A DNA stretch of 64,000 nucleotides from DASUPK01 sp963815665 (GTDB lineage: Bacteria; Actinomycetota; Thermoleophilia; Solirubrobacterales; 70-9): NCBI GenBank assembly GCA_963815665.1, contig CAWFHN010000005.1, positions 62,001 through 126,000 on the forward strand. The letters are read 5' to 3'. Position numbers and translations under genes: made by a program. The notes beneath the pieces are model-generated. The model had not been told where the DNA came from. It saw only the letters and a program-made list of their open reading frames with translations, and ran no database searches. The number at the start of each line of letters is the position of its first letter. Positions within the stretch are counted from its first letter, which is position 1. Shown here one piece after another: positions 8,917 to 17,624 of the stretch.

Positions 8917-9429
8917 GTGGGCGAAACCGAGGGAGACGCAGGTTTCCGACCCACCCCTCTCCGGGCGGCATTCGAGGCGCGTGATCACAGCGCCGTAGTT
9001 GCGGCGCTGGCGCCGGACGTCGTCCTCAACTCACCGATCTTCGACAAGCCGTTCTCCGGCATCGACGAGGCCGGCGACCTGTTCGCCGTGCTGCTCGAGG
9101 TGCTGACGCCGCTCGAGTACCTCGACGAGATCCCGGGCGACCCTCACATCCTCCACTTCCGGGCGGAGGTCGACGGGACCGAGCTCGAGGGCGTCGACCT
9201 GCTGCGCTTCGACGAGCAGGGCCGGGTCAGGGAGATCACCGTCCTCTTCCGCCCCTTCACGGGCATGGCGGCCTTCATGAGCGCGACCGGCCCGAGGCTC
9301 GGACGCCGCCGAGGCGGAGCCGGACGAGCTGGCGTGATGCGAGTGGCCACCGCGCCGCTCACCTTCCTAATGCGCAGGACCGCGGCCTCCGGCCCAGGAC
9401 TGCTGGGCCTGAAGAGTCGCCGCTCCTAG
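8917..9429 (+). CDS. SnoaL/NTF2-like protein with basic C-terminus
   Basis: From a GTG at 8917 the frame encodes about 170 residues. The first ~120 have the pattern of a small NTF2/SnoaL-fold protein: LRAAFEARDHSAVVAALAPDV, then FSGIDEAGDLFAVL, then a final strand DEQGRVREITVLFRPF. About 50 residues follow that are rich in Arg and Gly with a short hydrophobic stretch. SnoaL-fold proteins include small-molecule isomerases and many proteins of unknown role. The gene lies 59 bp after the ferredoxin gene on the same strand and may be a separate unit. The start is uncertain. Confidence 0.65.
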   Translation: MGETEGDAGFRPTPLRAAFEARDHSAVVAALAPDVVLNSPIFDKPFSGIDEAGDLFAVLLEVLTPLEYLDEIPGDPHILHFRAEVDGTELEGVDLLRFDEQGRVREITVLFRPFTGMAAFMSATGPRLGRRRGGAGRAGVMRVATAPLTFLMRRTAASGPGLLGLKSRRS

Positions 9430-9471
9430 CCGGGCGGCCCGATCCCGGCGACACCCGGCAGACTTGCCGGG

Positions 9472-10911
9472 ATGAACTTCATCGAGGACGTCATGGAGCG
9501 CTCCAAGGCCTCGCGCCTGGGGATCGTCGCGATCGATGCCGAGGGGCGCCGCCGCGAATGGCACTTCGGTGAGCTGATCGCCCGCAGCGCCGGCCTCTCG
9601 GGCGCGATGGCGGCGCGGGGCGTCGGGCGCGGCGACGTGGTCATGACCCTGGTGGGCAGCCGGATCGAGTGGGTCCTCGCGATGCTCGCCTGCTTCCGGA
9701 TGGGCGCCGTGGCGATGCCCTGCAACCCGCAGCTGCGGCGGAAGGACCTCCAGGTCCGGGTGGACGCGGCTCAGCCGAAGCTCTGCATCGGCGAGGAGGA
9801 GCTGCTCGGCGAGCTGCCCGGCGGCCTGCCGGCGATGAACCTGACCGAGGTGGCGGAGGCGCTGGACGAGGACCTGCCGCAGGAGACGCCCGTCGCCATC
9901 GAGGACCTGGACCCTGAAGACCCCGCGGTGATCATCTTCACCTCCGGCACCACCGGCGACCCCAAGGGAGTCATCTACCCCCAGCGCTACCTCATCGGCC
10001 AGCGCCTTCAGGCCCAGCACTGGGTCGGCACGCGCGAGGGCGAGCTCGCCTGGTGCACCGCGGCGCCCGGCTGGTCGAAGTCGACCCGCAACGCCTTCAT
10101 CGCGCCCTGGCTGGCCGGTGCCGCGGCGCTCATCCACGACGCCCGCTTCGACCCGGCCGAGCGGCTCGACCTGATCGAGCGCGAGGGAGTGAACGTCCTC
10201 TGCCAGGCGCCGACCGAGTACCGGATCCTCGCCAAGCGGGCCGAGCTGCGGCCGATCCCGTCGCTGCGCCGGATGATCTCCGCCGGCGAGCCGCTCAACC
10301 CGGAGGTAATCCGCCTCTTCCGGGAGCGGCTCGGGACGGGAATCGGCGATGGCTACGGACAGACCGAGACCGGTGCGATCACGGGGATGCGCCCGGACGA
10401 TGACGATCCCGCCCGGGACGGCTCAATGGGCCGCCCGCTGCCCGGGATCGAGACCCGGGTGATCAACGGCGAGCTTCAGGTGCGGCGGGGGACGGTGCCG
10501 AGCTTCTTCAGCAACTACATCGGCGAGGAGCCGTTCGACGGCGAGTGGTGGACCACCGGCGATCACGTCAGCCGGGACGACGACGGCTACCTCTGGTTCG
10601 AGGGCCGAGACGACGACATCATCATCACCGCCGGGTACAGGGTCGGGCCGTTCGAGGTGGAGTCCGCGCTGGTCTCCCATCCCGCGGTGGCGGAGGCGGC
10701 GGCCGTGCCCGCCCCGGACGAGGACCGCGGCTCCGTGGTCAGGGCGATCGTGGTGCTGGCGAACGGAGAGCCCTCGGAGGCTCTCGCCGGCGAGCTGCAG
10801 GAACACGTGAAGAGCGTCACGGCGCCGTACAAGTACCCGCGGATCGTCGAGTTCGCGGACGAGCTGCCGAAGACGCCGAGCGGGAAGATCCGGCGGGCGG
10901 AATTGAAATGA
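9472..10911 (+). CDS. AMP-dependent acyl-CoA synthetase/ligase
   Basis: The 479-residue protein belongs to the ANL adenylate-forming superfamily. The P-loop signature VIIFTSGTTGDPKGVIYP lies near residue 157, GDGYGQTETG marks the A5 region, WWTTGDHVSRDDDGYLWFEG the A7/A8 hinge, and KTPSGKIRRAE the C-terminal catalytic lysine region. It activates a carboxylic acid with ATP and transfers it to CoA. Its closest look is to medium-chain acyl-CoA synthetases, but the acid cannot be told. The last codons overlap the ATG of an MFS transporter, and that gene overlaps an aminotransferase gene. The three are probably one transcript acting on one substrate class. Confidence 0.88.
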   Translation: MNFIEDVMERSKASRLGIVAIDAEGRRREWHFGELIARSAGLSGAMAARGVGRGDVVMTLVGSRIEWVLAMLACFRMGAVAMPCNPQLRRKDLQVRVDAAQPKLCIGEEELLGELPGGLPAMNLTEVAEALDEDLPQETPVAIEDLDPEDPAVIIFTSGTTGDPKGVIYPQRYLIGQRLQAQHWVGTREGELAWCTAAPGWSKSTRNAFIAPWLAGAAALIHDARFDPAERLDLIEREGVNVLCQAPTEYRILAKRAELRPIPSLRRMISAGEPLNPEVIRLFRERLGTGIGDGYGQTETGAITGMRPDDDDPARDGSMGRPLPGIETRVINGELQVRRGTVPSFFSNYIGEEPFDGEWWTTGDHVSRDDDGYLWFEGRDDDIIITAGYRVGPFEVESALVSHPAVAEAAAVPAPDEDRGSVVRAIVVLANGEPSEALAGELQEHVKSVTAPYKYPRIVEFADELPKTPSGKIRRAELK

Positions 10912-12113
10912 GCACCTGGCGCTCGACGGCCGTTCCGCGGCTCTGGGCGCGCTGGGCCGGCGAGTGGGCGGGCTTCGCCGGCATCTTCATCGTCACGAAC
11001 CTCGGCCTGCTCGCCGTCGGCGCGACGCTCGCCGTCCTCCCGCACTACGTCAAGGACAACCTGAACGGCTCCGACCTCGAGGTCGGCATCGTGAGCGGCG
11101 CCTTCGCCCTCACCGGCATCGTCTGCCGCCCGATCGCCGGAAACATGGCCGACCGGCGCGGCCGCAAACCGACGGTGATCGTCGGCGCCCTGCTCGCGGC
11201 GACGGCGGGCGTCCTCTACTTCGTCCCCGCCGGCATCCCGGGCCTGATCGTCGCCCGCTTCTTCCTGGGCGCCGGAGAGGGAACGGTCTTCACGGCCGGC
11301 TCGGCCTGGAACGTCGACATGGCGCCGGAGGAGCGCCGCGGCCGGATGATCGGGCTCTACGGCCTCGCCATCTGGACCGGTCTCACCCTCGGGCCGCCGA
11401 TCGGCGTCCTGCTCCAGCACGCCGGTGGCTTTGATCTGGTCTGGGCGTTCGCCGCCGGCGCGCCCCTGCTCGGTGCGGTGATCGCGTCTCGGCTCCCGGA
11501 GCAGTACACCCCGGGCGAGAACGTCGACCGCGGCCCGTTCATCTCGCGCGAGGCGCTCGGTCCCGGCGTGACCTTCGCGCTCAGCGTGGTCGGCTACGCG
11601 GCGGTCTCCGCCTTCATCGTGCTCAGCCTCGATCAGCGCGGCATCGGGCACGGGCCGCTGGTCTTCAGCGTCTTCGCGGCGACCGTGGTCGCGACTCGGC
11701 TCGTTGCAGGCCACCTCCCGGATCGAGTCGGCCCCGCCCGCAGCGCGGTCGGCGCGGCCGCTGTCGAGACGATCGGGCTGGTTCTCCTCGGTGCCGCCCA
11801 GGACCTCGCGGTCGTCATCTTCGGCGCGATCGCGATGGGCGCCGCCTTCTCGCTGCTCTTCCCCTCCCTTTCGCTGGTCGCCATCAACCGCGTCGGGCCG
11901 GAGCGCCGGGGGGTGGCGATGGGCACGTTCACCGCGAACTTCGACCTCGGGATGCTGATCGGCTCGCCGGCCGTCGGTGCTGCTGCGGCCCTTGGCGGGT
12001 ACAGCGCCGCCTTCTACGTGGCGGCATTCGCCTCTTTGGCGTGCGCGACGATCGCATTTTCGATGTCTCGTCGCCCGGCATTCGAACCTCTCCCCAGTAC
12101 CCTCCGGGCTTGA
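10908..12113 (+). CDS. MFS transporter, 12-TM type
   Basis: About 401 residues with some 12 hydrophobic helices. The loop 2-3 signature NMADRRGRKPTVIVG is present, and a related GHLPDRVGPARSAVG occurs at the centre of the C-terminal half. The start is the ATG at 10908, overlapping the stop of the acyl-CoA ligase gene (ATGA). The stop TGA overlaps the ATG of the aminotransferase gene (TGATG). The context suggests it imports or exports the substrate or product of the two flanking enzymes. The nature of that compound is not visible. Confidence 0.88.
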   Translation: MSTWRSTAVPRLWARWAGEWAGFAGIFIVTNLGLLAVGATLAVLPHYVKDNLNGSDLEVGIVSGAFALTGIVCRPIAGNMADRRGRKPTVIVGALLAATAGVLYFVPAGIPGLIVARFFLGAGEGTVFTAGSAWNVDMAPEERRGRMIGLYGLAIWTGLTLGPPIGVLLQHAGGFDLVWAFAAGAPLLGAVIASRLPEQYTPGENVDRGPFISREALGPGVTFALSVVGYAAVSAFIVLSLDQRGIGHGPLVFSVFAATVVATRLVAGHLPDRVGPARSAVGAAAVETIGLVLLGAAQDLAVVIFGAIAMGAAFSLLFPSLSLVAINRVGPERRGVAMGTFTANFDLGMLIGSPAVGAAAALGGYSAAFYVAAFASLACATIAFSMSRRPAFEPLPSTLRA

Positions 12114-13501
12114 TGGCCCAGAGGACCACAGCAGCCGACTCGGCGGTCGACCGCAAGCTGATCAACAAGCTCACCGAGGAGCAGATGGCTCGCTTCCGCG
12201 AGCACACGCCGACCTCGGCGGAGTACTTCGACCGCGCCCGCAAGGTGATGCCGGGCGGCGTTCCATCGTCCTTCCAGCTCAACGACCCCTGGCCCGTCTA
12301 CATCGACCGCGGCAAGGGCGCCCTGGTCTGGGACGTAGACGGCTCCGAGTACGTCGACTTCCACAACGGCTTCGGCGTGATGTGCGTCGGGCACGCGAAT
12401 CCGGTGATCGGCGAGGCGGTCAAGGCCCGCCACGACGAGGGCACCCACTTCGCCGCGCCGACCAACGGCTCGATCGTCTCGGCGCAGAACCTGGTCCAGC
12501 GCTTCGGCCTGCCGATGTGGCGCTTCTCGAACTCGGGGACGGAGTCGACGATGTCAGCCATCCACCTCGCCCGGGGCGCCACCGACCGCGACCTGATCAT
12601 CAAGGTCGAGGGCTCCTACGACGGCCACCACGACGCGGTGATGGTCTCCTGCTACCCCGACCTCGAGGAGCTCGGCCCGCGCGAGAGCCCGAACGCGATC
12701 CCTTTCGGCTCCGGCTATCCCAAGGCCGTCGTCGACCTGACGGTGCCCGTGCCGTTCAACGACGCCGAGATCTTGGAGGGAATCTTCAAGAAGCACGAGG
12801 GCGAGATCGCGGGGATGATCATCGAGCCGGCGATGATGAACATCAACATCATCCCCCCGAAGGAGGGCTACCTCCAGCGGGTGCGCGAGCTCTGCGACGA
12901 GCACGGCGCGAAGCTGATCTTCGACGAGGTGAAGACTGGCGCCACCATCTCCTACGGCGGCGCCACCCAGCGCTTCGGCGTCACCCCGGACATGATCTGC
13001 CTGGCCAAGGCGATCTGCGGCGGCTACCCCGGCGGGGCGATCGGGATGACGGAGGAGCTCGGCGAGGTGGTCGCCTCGGACAAGGTCCACCAGATCGGCA
13101 CCTTCAACGGCAATCCGCTGGTGATGGCGGCCGCGGAGGCCACGCTCACCAAGGTCCTCACCCCGGACATCTACGAGAAGCTCGAGGCGACCAACGAGGC
13201 CCTCAAGGCCCGCTGCCAGGAGGTCATCGACAAGTACGGCCTCCCCGCCTACGCGCAGGGCCTGGGCGCGAAGGGCTGCGTCATCTTCGCGCCCGAGCCC
13301 ATCTACGAGTACCGCGACTATCTGACCAAGGTCGACGGCGACCTATCCACCCTCGCCTGGCTCTACCACATGAACCACGGCATCTTCATGACTCCGGGCG
13401 TCGAGGAGGAGTGGACTCTCTCGATCGCCCACGAGCAGGAGCACATCGACCGCTACGTGGCCGCCTTCGAGGCGTTCGCGTCCGACGTGTCCGGCTCCTA
13501 G
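12113..13501 (+). CDS. class III PLP-dependent aminotransferase (glutamate-1-semialdehyde aminomutase-like)
   Basis: The 462-residue protein has the class III aminotransferase layout. The sequence RKVMPGGVPSSFQL is typical of the GSA aminomutase branch, IFDEVKTG carries the PLP-ring aspartate, and CLAKAICGGYPGGAIG carries the Schiff-base Lys (K299). The dinucleotide-like GTFNGNPLVMAA segment also fits. The gene is in an overlapping operon with an acyl-CoA ligase and a transporter rather than with tetrapyrrole genes. An omega- or beta-amino acid transaminase is therefore as likely as HemL. The start ATG at 12113 overlaps the transporter stop. Confidence 0.82.
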   Translation: MAQRTTAADSAVDRKLINKLTEEQMARFREHTPTSAEYFDRARKVMPGGVPSSFQLNDPWPVYIDRGKGALVWDVDGSEYVDFHNGFGVMCVGHANPVIGEAVKARHDEGTHFAAPTNGSIVSAQNLVQRFGLPMWRFSNSGTESTMSAIHLARGATDRDLIIKVEGSYDGHHDAVMVSCYPDLEELGPRESPNAIPFGSGYPKAVVDLTVPVPFNDAEILEGIFKKHEGEIAGMIIEPAMMNINIIPPKEGYLQRVRELCDEHGAKLIFDEVKTGATISYGGATQRFGVTPDMICLAKAICGGYPGGAIGMTEELGEVVASDKVHQIGTFNGNPLVMAAAEATLTKVLTPDIYEKLEATNEALKARCQEVIDKYGLPAYAQGLGAKGCVIFAPEPIYEYRDYLTKVDGDLSTLAWLYHMNHGIFMTPGVEEEWTLSIAHEQEHIDRYVAAFEAFASDVSGS

Positions 13502-13887
13502 GCCGACGCGCCGTTCAGCTCGAGGGCGCCCCGCGCGGCCTCGACGTCCTCGGTGACGATCACCAGCCGGACGCCGCTGAAGATCGTGTAGGCGACGTCG
13601 ACGCTGACGCCCGCGTCCGCCAGGTCCCTGGCGATCTCTCCCATCGAGCCGGGCTTGTCGTGCAGATCGACGATGACCGCCTCCCGCTCGTCGGCGACGT
13701 CGATGCCGGCGTCCGCCAGCGCCGCCTTCGCGGCGGCCTCGTCCTCAACCAGGATGTGGATGAACCCCTTGCCGTCCCCCACCATCGCGCAGAGCCCTTC
13801 GATGTTCACCCCGCCCTTGCCCGTGGCCTCCCCCAGCTCAGCCAGCTTGCCCGGCCTGTCCTCCATGATCACCGTCAGGTCCTTCAT
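13498..13887 (-). CDS. double ACT-domain protein
   Basis: The 129-residue protein is two ACT domains in a row. Domain 1 begins MKDLTVIMEDRPGKLAELGEA and domain 2 begins EAVIVDLHDKPGSMGEIARDL. Both have the x-x-D-x-PG-L/M turn that forms the amino acid binding edge. There is no enzymatic domain, so it is probably a ligand-sensing regulatory protein. Its stop codon overlaps the stop of the convergent aminotransferase gene by 3 bp. That suggests, but does not prove, a link to amino acid metabolism. Confidence 0.8.
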   Translation of the reverse strand: MKDLTVIMEDRPGKLAELGEATGKGGVNIEGLCAMVGDGKGFIHILVEDEAAAKAALADAGIDVADEREAVIVDLHDKPGSMGEIARDLADAGVSVDVAYTIFSGVRLVIVTEDVEAARGALELNGASA

Positions 13888-13999
13888 CGCGGCCTCACTC
13901 TAATTCGGCGGCGGTGTTTGTGGCCGCCGTTGATCTAGCCGCATCATTTACTTCGAGGGCGGCGATGTCAAACGGCGGACCGTGGGTAGCCTCAAAGGG

Positions 14000-16009
14000 A
14001 TGCCGAATCGCCTCGCACAGGAAACCAGCCCCTACCTGCTCCAGCACAAGGACAACCCGGTCGACTGGCGCCCATGGGGCCCGGAGGCGCTCGGACAGGC
14101 GGCGGCCGAGGACAAGCCGATCGTGCTGTCGGTCGGCTATTCCGCCTGTCACTGGTGCCACGTTATGGAGCGCGAGTCATTCGAGGACCCGACCACGGCC
14201 GCCTACATGAACGAGCACTTCGTGCCCATCAAGGTCGACCGCGAGGAGCGGCCCGACGTCGACGACATCTACATGGAGGCCGTCCAGGGCATGACCGGCC
14301 AGGGCGGCTGGCCGCTGACCGTCTTCCTCGACTCCGAGGGTGTCCCGTTCTACGGGGGCACCTACTTCCCACCCGAGCCCCGCCATGGGCTGCCCAGCTT
14401 CAAGCAGGTCCTGGAGGCCACCGCCGGCGCGTATGGGACCCAGCGCGAGGAGCTCCGCGAGGCCTCGTCCCGGATCAGGGAGTCGCTCGGGATGACCGCC
14501 CAGATCGCCCCATCCGAGCAGCCGCTCGACCAGTCGGTCTTCGACCGGGCCGTATCGGGCCTGCAGGGCAACTTCGACCAGGCGAACGGGGGCTTTGGCC
14601 CCGCGCCCAAGTTCCCGCCCGCGAGCACCCTGGAGTTTCTCCTCGCCCGCGGCGTGACCCAGCCGGTGCAGGTCACCCTCGACAAGATGATGCACGGGGG
14701 GATCTACGACCAACTCGGAGGCGGCTTCGCCAGGTACTCCGTCGATCCGAACTGGCTCGTTCCCCACTTCGAGAAGATGCTCTACGACAACGCCCTGCTG
14801 GCCCGGGTCTACCTCCACGGCTGGCAGGTGTCCGGCGAGGACCGGTGGATGCGCGTCTGCACCGAGACTCTCGACTGGGCGCTGCGCGAGATGTGCGGGC
14901 CGGAGGGAGGCTTCTACTCAGCGCTGGACGCTGATTCAGACGGCGAGGAGGGCCGCTTCTACGTCTGGGAGGAAGCGGAGATGCGCCAGGCCCTCGGGGA
15001 CGCCGGGATCGCCGCCGATGCGACGGAGCGGGTCCTCGGCTACTGGGGCGTGAGCGCGGCCGGCAACTTCGAGGGCAGGAACATCCTCCACGTGCCGCTG
15101 GGCGCGAGCGCTCAGCAGCCGCCCGAACTGGGCGATGCCCGCACCGCCCTCTACGCCTGGCGCGACAGGCGAGTGCGCCCCGGCCTCGACGACAAGCGGC
15201 TCTGCTCCTGGAATGCCCTGATGATCGCGGCGCTCGCCGACGCGGGAGCCGCGCTCGGGCGCCAGGACTATCTCGACGCCGCCTCGGCATGCGCCCGCTT
15301 CGTCTGGGAGTGCATGCGGGACTCGGACGGTCACCTGCTGCGCACCTGGAAGGATGGCAAAGCGCGCCTCAACGCCTATCTCGAGGACCACGCCTTCCTG
15401 CTCGAGGCGCTGCTGCGGCTCTACGAGGCGACGCTCGAGGTCCGCTGGTTCGACGCCGCGCGCGAGACCGCCGACTCGATGATCGAGCGCTTCTCCGACG
15501 ATGAACGCGGCGCCTTCTTCACCACATCCAACGATCATGAGGAGCTGATCGTGCGCCGCAAGGACGTCGGCGACCACCCGATCCCGTCGGGCAACTCCTC
15601 CGCGGCCTACGGCCTTCTGCGGCTATCCGCCCTCACGGGCGAGAGCGACTACGAGAAACGGGCGGTTGGCACGATGCGCGTCTTCGTCCCCGCCGCGCTT
15701 CAGCACCCGGACGCATTCGGCCACCTGCTCCAGGCGATCGACTTCCACCTCTCAGCCGTCCGAGAAGTGGCCCTGGTCTCCCCGGGCAATGGAGCGGGCG
15801 ATTCGGCGTCCCTGGGCGAGCTGGCGAAGGTCGTCCGCTCAGCGCACCGCCCGCACATCGTCCTGGCGGGAGGCCCCGAGGGCAGCGACCGGCCGGAACT
15901 GCTCAAGGAAAGACCGGCCGTCGAAGGCAAGCCGTCCGCCTACGTCTGCGAACACTTCGCATGCAAGGCGCCAGTAACCGACCCGCAGGCCCTCGCTGAC
16001 CTGCTCTAA
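14000..16009 (+). CDS. DUF255 thioredoxin-like / six-hairpin glycosidase-fold protein (YyaL/SSP411 family)
   Basis: The 669-residue protein starts with the family's characteristic NRLAQETSPYLLQHKDNPVDW. A thioredoxin-like domain with YSACHWCHVM follows (cysteines 50 and 53), and then an alpha/alpha-barrel region (for example VPHFEKMLYDNALLARVY and DDKRLCSWNALMIAALADAG). Members include human SPATA20 and B. subtilis YyaL, whose biochemical function is poorly defined. I choose ATG 14000 because it gives the family's usual N-terminus; GTG 13982 is in frame upstream. The gene ends just before a large nested hairpin and converges on glnA. Confidence 0.88.
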   Translation: MPNRLAQETSPYLLQHKDNPVDWRPWGPEALGQAAAEDKPIVLSVGYSACHWCHVMERESFEDPTTAAYMNEHFVPIKVDREERPDVDDIYMEAVQGMTGQGGWPLTVFLDSEGVPFYGGTYFPPEPRHGLPSFKQVLEATAGAYGTQREELREASSRIRESLGMTAQIAPSEQPLDQSVFDRAVSGLQGNFDQANGGFGPAPKFPPASTLEFLLARGVTQPVQVTLDKMMHGGIYDQLGGGFARYSVDPNWLVPHFEKMLYDNALLARVYLHGWQVSGEDRWMRVCTETLDWALREMCGPEGGFYSALDADSDGEEGRFYVWEEAEMRQALGDAGIAADATERVLGYWGVSAAGNFEGRNILHVPLGASAQQPPELGDARTALYAWRDRRVRPGLDDKRLCSWNALMIAALADAGAALGRQDYLDAASACARFVWECMRDSDGHLLRTWKDGKARLNAYLEDHAFLLEALLRLYEATLEVRWFDAARETADSMIERFSDDERGAFFTTSNDHEELIVRRKDVGDHPIPSGNSSAAYGLLRLSALTGESDYEKRAVGTMRVFVPAALQHPDAFGHLLQAIDFHLSAVREVALVSPGNGAGDSASLGELAKVVRSAHRPHIVLAGGPEGSDRPELLKERPAVEGKPSAYVCEHFACKAPVTDPQALADLL

Positions 16010-16010
16010 C

Positions 16011-16092
16011 GCATCTCGCGCGGGTGGCGCGGAATCTCAGCCGCGGCGAGATGCCTCGATCCGCGGTGAGATTCCGCGACAGGACCCGCGCG
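16011..16092. terminator. nested 76-nt hairpin with an alternative pairing, between convergent genes
   Basis: Outer arms CGCGCGGGT (16017-16025) and ACCCGCGCG (16084-16092) are perfect complements. Inside them, 16029-16046 pairs with 16061-16077 over 17 of 18 positions (one unpaired base), and CGAG/CTCG close an ATGC loop at 16047-16058. In addition GCATCTCGC (16011-16019) is perfectly complementary to GCGAGATGC (16046-16054), which would compete with the main stem. There is no U-tract. It probably ends transcription from both the DUF255 gene and glnA. Confidence 0.6.
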
Positions 16093-16120
16093 CCGATGCT
16101 CTAGAGCGTGCGCCGAGGCG

Positions 16121-17473
16121 CTACAGAATCGGCAGGAACTGCTCGATCTCGTAAGGCGTCACCTGCACCCGGTAGTCCTCCCACTCCGAGCGCTTGATCT
16201 CCACGAACCGGTTGAACGCGTGCTCGCCGAGAATCCTCAGCACGAGCTCCGACTCCGCGGCGACCTCGATCGCCTCGCCGAGCGTCTCCGGCAGCTGCTC
16301 GATCCCACGCCGCTGACGTTCCTCCGGGGTCAGGTGGTAGAGGTTCTGCTCCATCGGCTCCGGAAGCTCGTAGCCGTGCTCGATTCCTTCGAGCCCCGCG
16401 TGCAGCATCCCCGCGAAGCAGAGGTACGGATTGCAGGCCGGGTCGGGACAGCGCAGCTCCGCCCGCGTGGCCTGCTCCTTGCCCGGGTGGTAGAGCGGCA
16501 CGCGGATCAATGCCGAGCGGTTCCTTCTTGACCAGGAGAGGTAGACCGGCGCCTCGTAGCCGGGGACCAGGCGCTTGTAGGAGTTCACCCACTGCGCGAA
16601 GAGCGGTGAGATCTCCCGCGCGTGCTTGAGCTGGCCGGCGATGAAGGCCTTGCCGACGTCGGAGAGGAAATACTGGTCGTCCGCATCGAAGAAGGCGTTC
16701 TTGCCTTCCTTCGAGAGCGACTGGTGGACGTGCATCCCCGAGCCGTTCTCACCTTGGAGGGGCTTCGGCATGAAGGTCGCGTGCCAGCCGTACTTCATGG
16801 CGTACTCCTTGACGGTGATCCGGTAGGTCATGCAGTCGTCGGACATCGCGAGCGCGCCCTTGTAGCGCATGTCCACCTCGTGCTGGGAAGGGCCCACCTC
16901 GTGATGCGTGTACTCGACGTGGATGCCGAGCTGCTCGAGCGCGAGCACCGTCTCGCGGCGGACGTCGGAGCCGGCGTCAAGCGTCGTCAGGTCGAAGTAG
17001 CCGCCCTCGTCCAGGATCTCCGGCGTGCCGGACTCCGGCTTCGAGGAGCGGAAGTAGAAGTACTCGAGCTCGGGGCCGATGTTGTAGTCGTCGAAGCCCA
17101 TCTCCCTGGCCCGGTCGACCGCCTTGCGCATGATCCAGCGGGGGTCGCCTTCATACGGTTCCCCGCCCGGCACCTGGATGTCGCAAATCATGCGGGCGGT
17201 CCGCTTCTCCTGCTCCGCACGCCAGGGGATCAGCTGGATCGTCGACGCATCGGGCATGGCGATCATGTCGGACTCCTCGATCGGGTTGAACCCGCTGATC
17301 GACGATCCGTCGAATCCCATGCCCCCTTCGAAGGCGTCCTCGAGCTCGGCCGCGTTGATCGAGAAGCTCTTCAGCTGCCCAAGCAGATCGGTGAACCAGA
17401 GCCGGACGAAGCGCACGTCGTTGTCCGCGCAGAACGCGAGCGCCTCCTTGGCGTTGGTCGGGCCGTCTGCCAT
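16121..17473 (-). CDS. glnA: glutamine synthetase, type I
   Basis: The 450-residue GSI enzyme makes glutamine from glutamate, ammonia and ATP in the cytoplasm. Visible signatures are VRLWFTDLLGQLKSFSI, MGFDGSSISGF, the ATP-binding segment beginning KPLQGENGSGMHVHQS, and SRRNRSALIRVP near the glutamate site. The length and the C-terminal motif ERQRRGIEQLPETLGEAIE resemble the shorter GSI-alpha enzymes, regulated by feedback rather than by adenylylation. A tyrosine does sit in NLYHLTPEE, at the position modified in GSI-beta. The ATG start is well supported. The gene is apparently monocistronic. Confidence 0.92.
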   Translation of the reverse strand: MADGPTNAKEALAFCADNDVRFVRLWFTDLLGQLKSFSINAAELEDAFEGGMGFDGSSISGFNPIEESDMIAMPDASTIQLIPWRAEQEKRTARMICDIQVPGGEPYEGDPRWIMRKAVDRAREMGFDDYNIGPELEYFYFRSSKPESGTPEILDEGGYFDLTTLDAGSDVRRETVLALEQLGIHVEYTHHEVGPSQHEVDMRYKGALAMSDDCMTYRITVKEYAMKYGWHATFMPKPLQGENGSGMHVHQSLSKEGKNAFFDADDQYFLSDVGKAFIAGQLKHAREISPLFAQWVNSYKRLVPGYEAPVYLSWSRRNRSALIRVPLYHPGKEQATRAELRCPDPACNPYLCFAGMLHAGLEGIEHGYELPEPMEQNLYHLTPEERQRRGIEQLPETLGEAIEVAAESELVLRILGEHAFNRFVEIKRSEWEDYRVQVTPYEIEQFLPIL

Positions 17474-17556
17474 TGGACGCGGAAAGTTACCGGCGTCTCA
17501 CATCCGTGGCGCCCCGATCGTCGTATCAGAAAGCAGATTCACGAAAATGGCTGTAC

Positions 17557-17573
17557 ACTTACGCGACGTAAGT
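17557..17573. promoter_or_regulatory. perfect inverted repeat in the glnA / CMD-family intergenic region
   Basis: ACTTACG-CGA-CGTAAGT is a perfect 7-3-7 inverted repeat placed between divergent glnA (start 17473) and the CMD-family gene (start 17625). The flanking DNA is noticeably AT-richer than its surroundings. It looks like a repressor or activator site for one or both genes. No regulator gene is adjacent, so the protein that binds is unknown. Confidence 0.45.
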
Positions 17574-17624
17574 AACCGGCCAAAAGTAAAGTAAAGCCCT
17601 TGTGAAACGGCGGAATTGAGAGAA

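Noticed and set aside
11977..13938. A 653-codon open frame on the plus strand
   Set aside because: It is a frame shifted against the class III aminotransferase gene, which has clear PLP motifs. The shifted product is low-complexity and basic.
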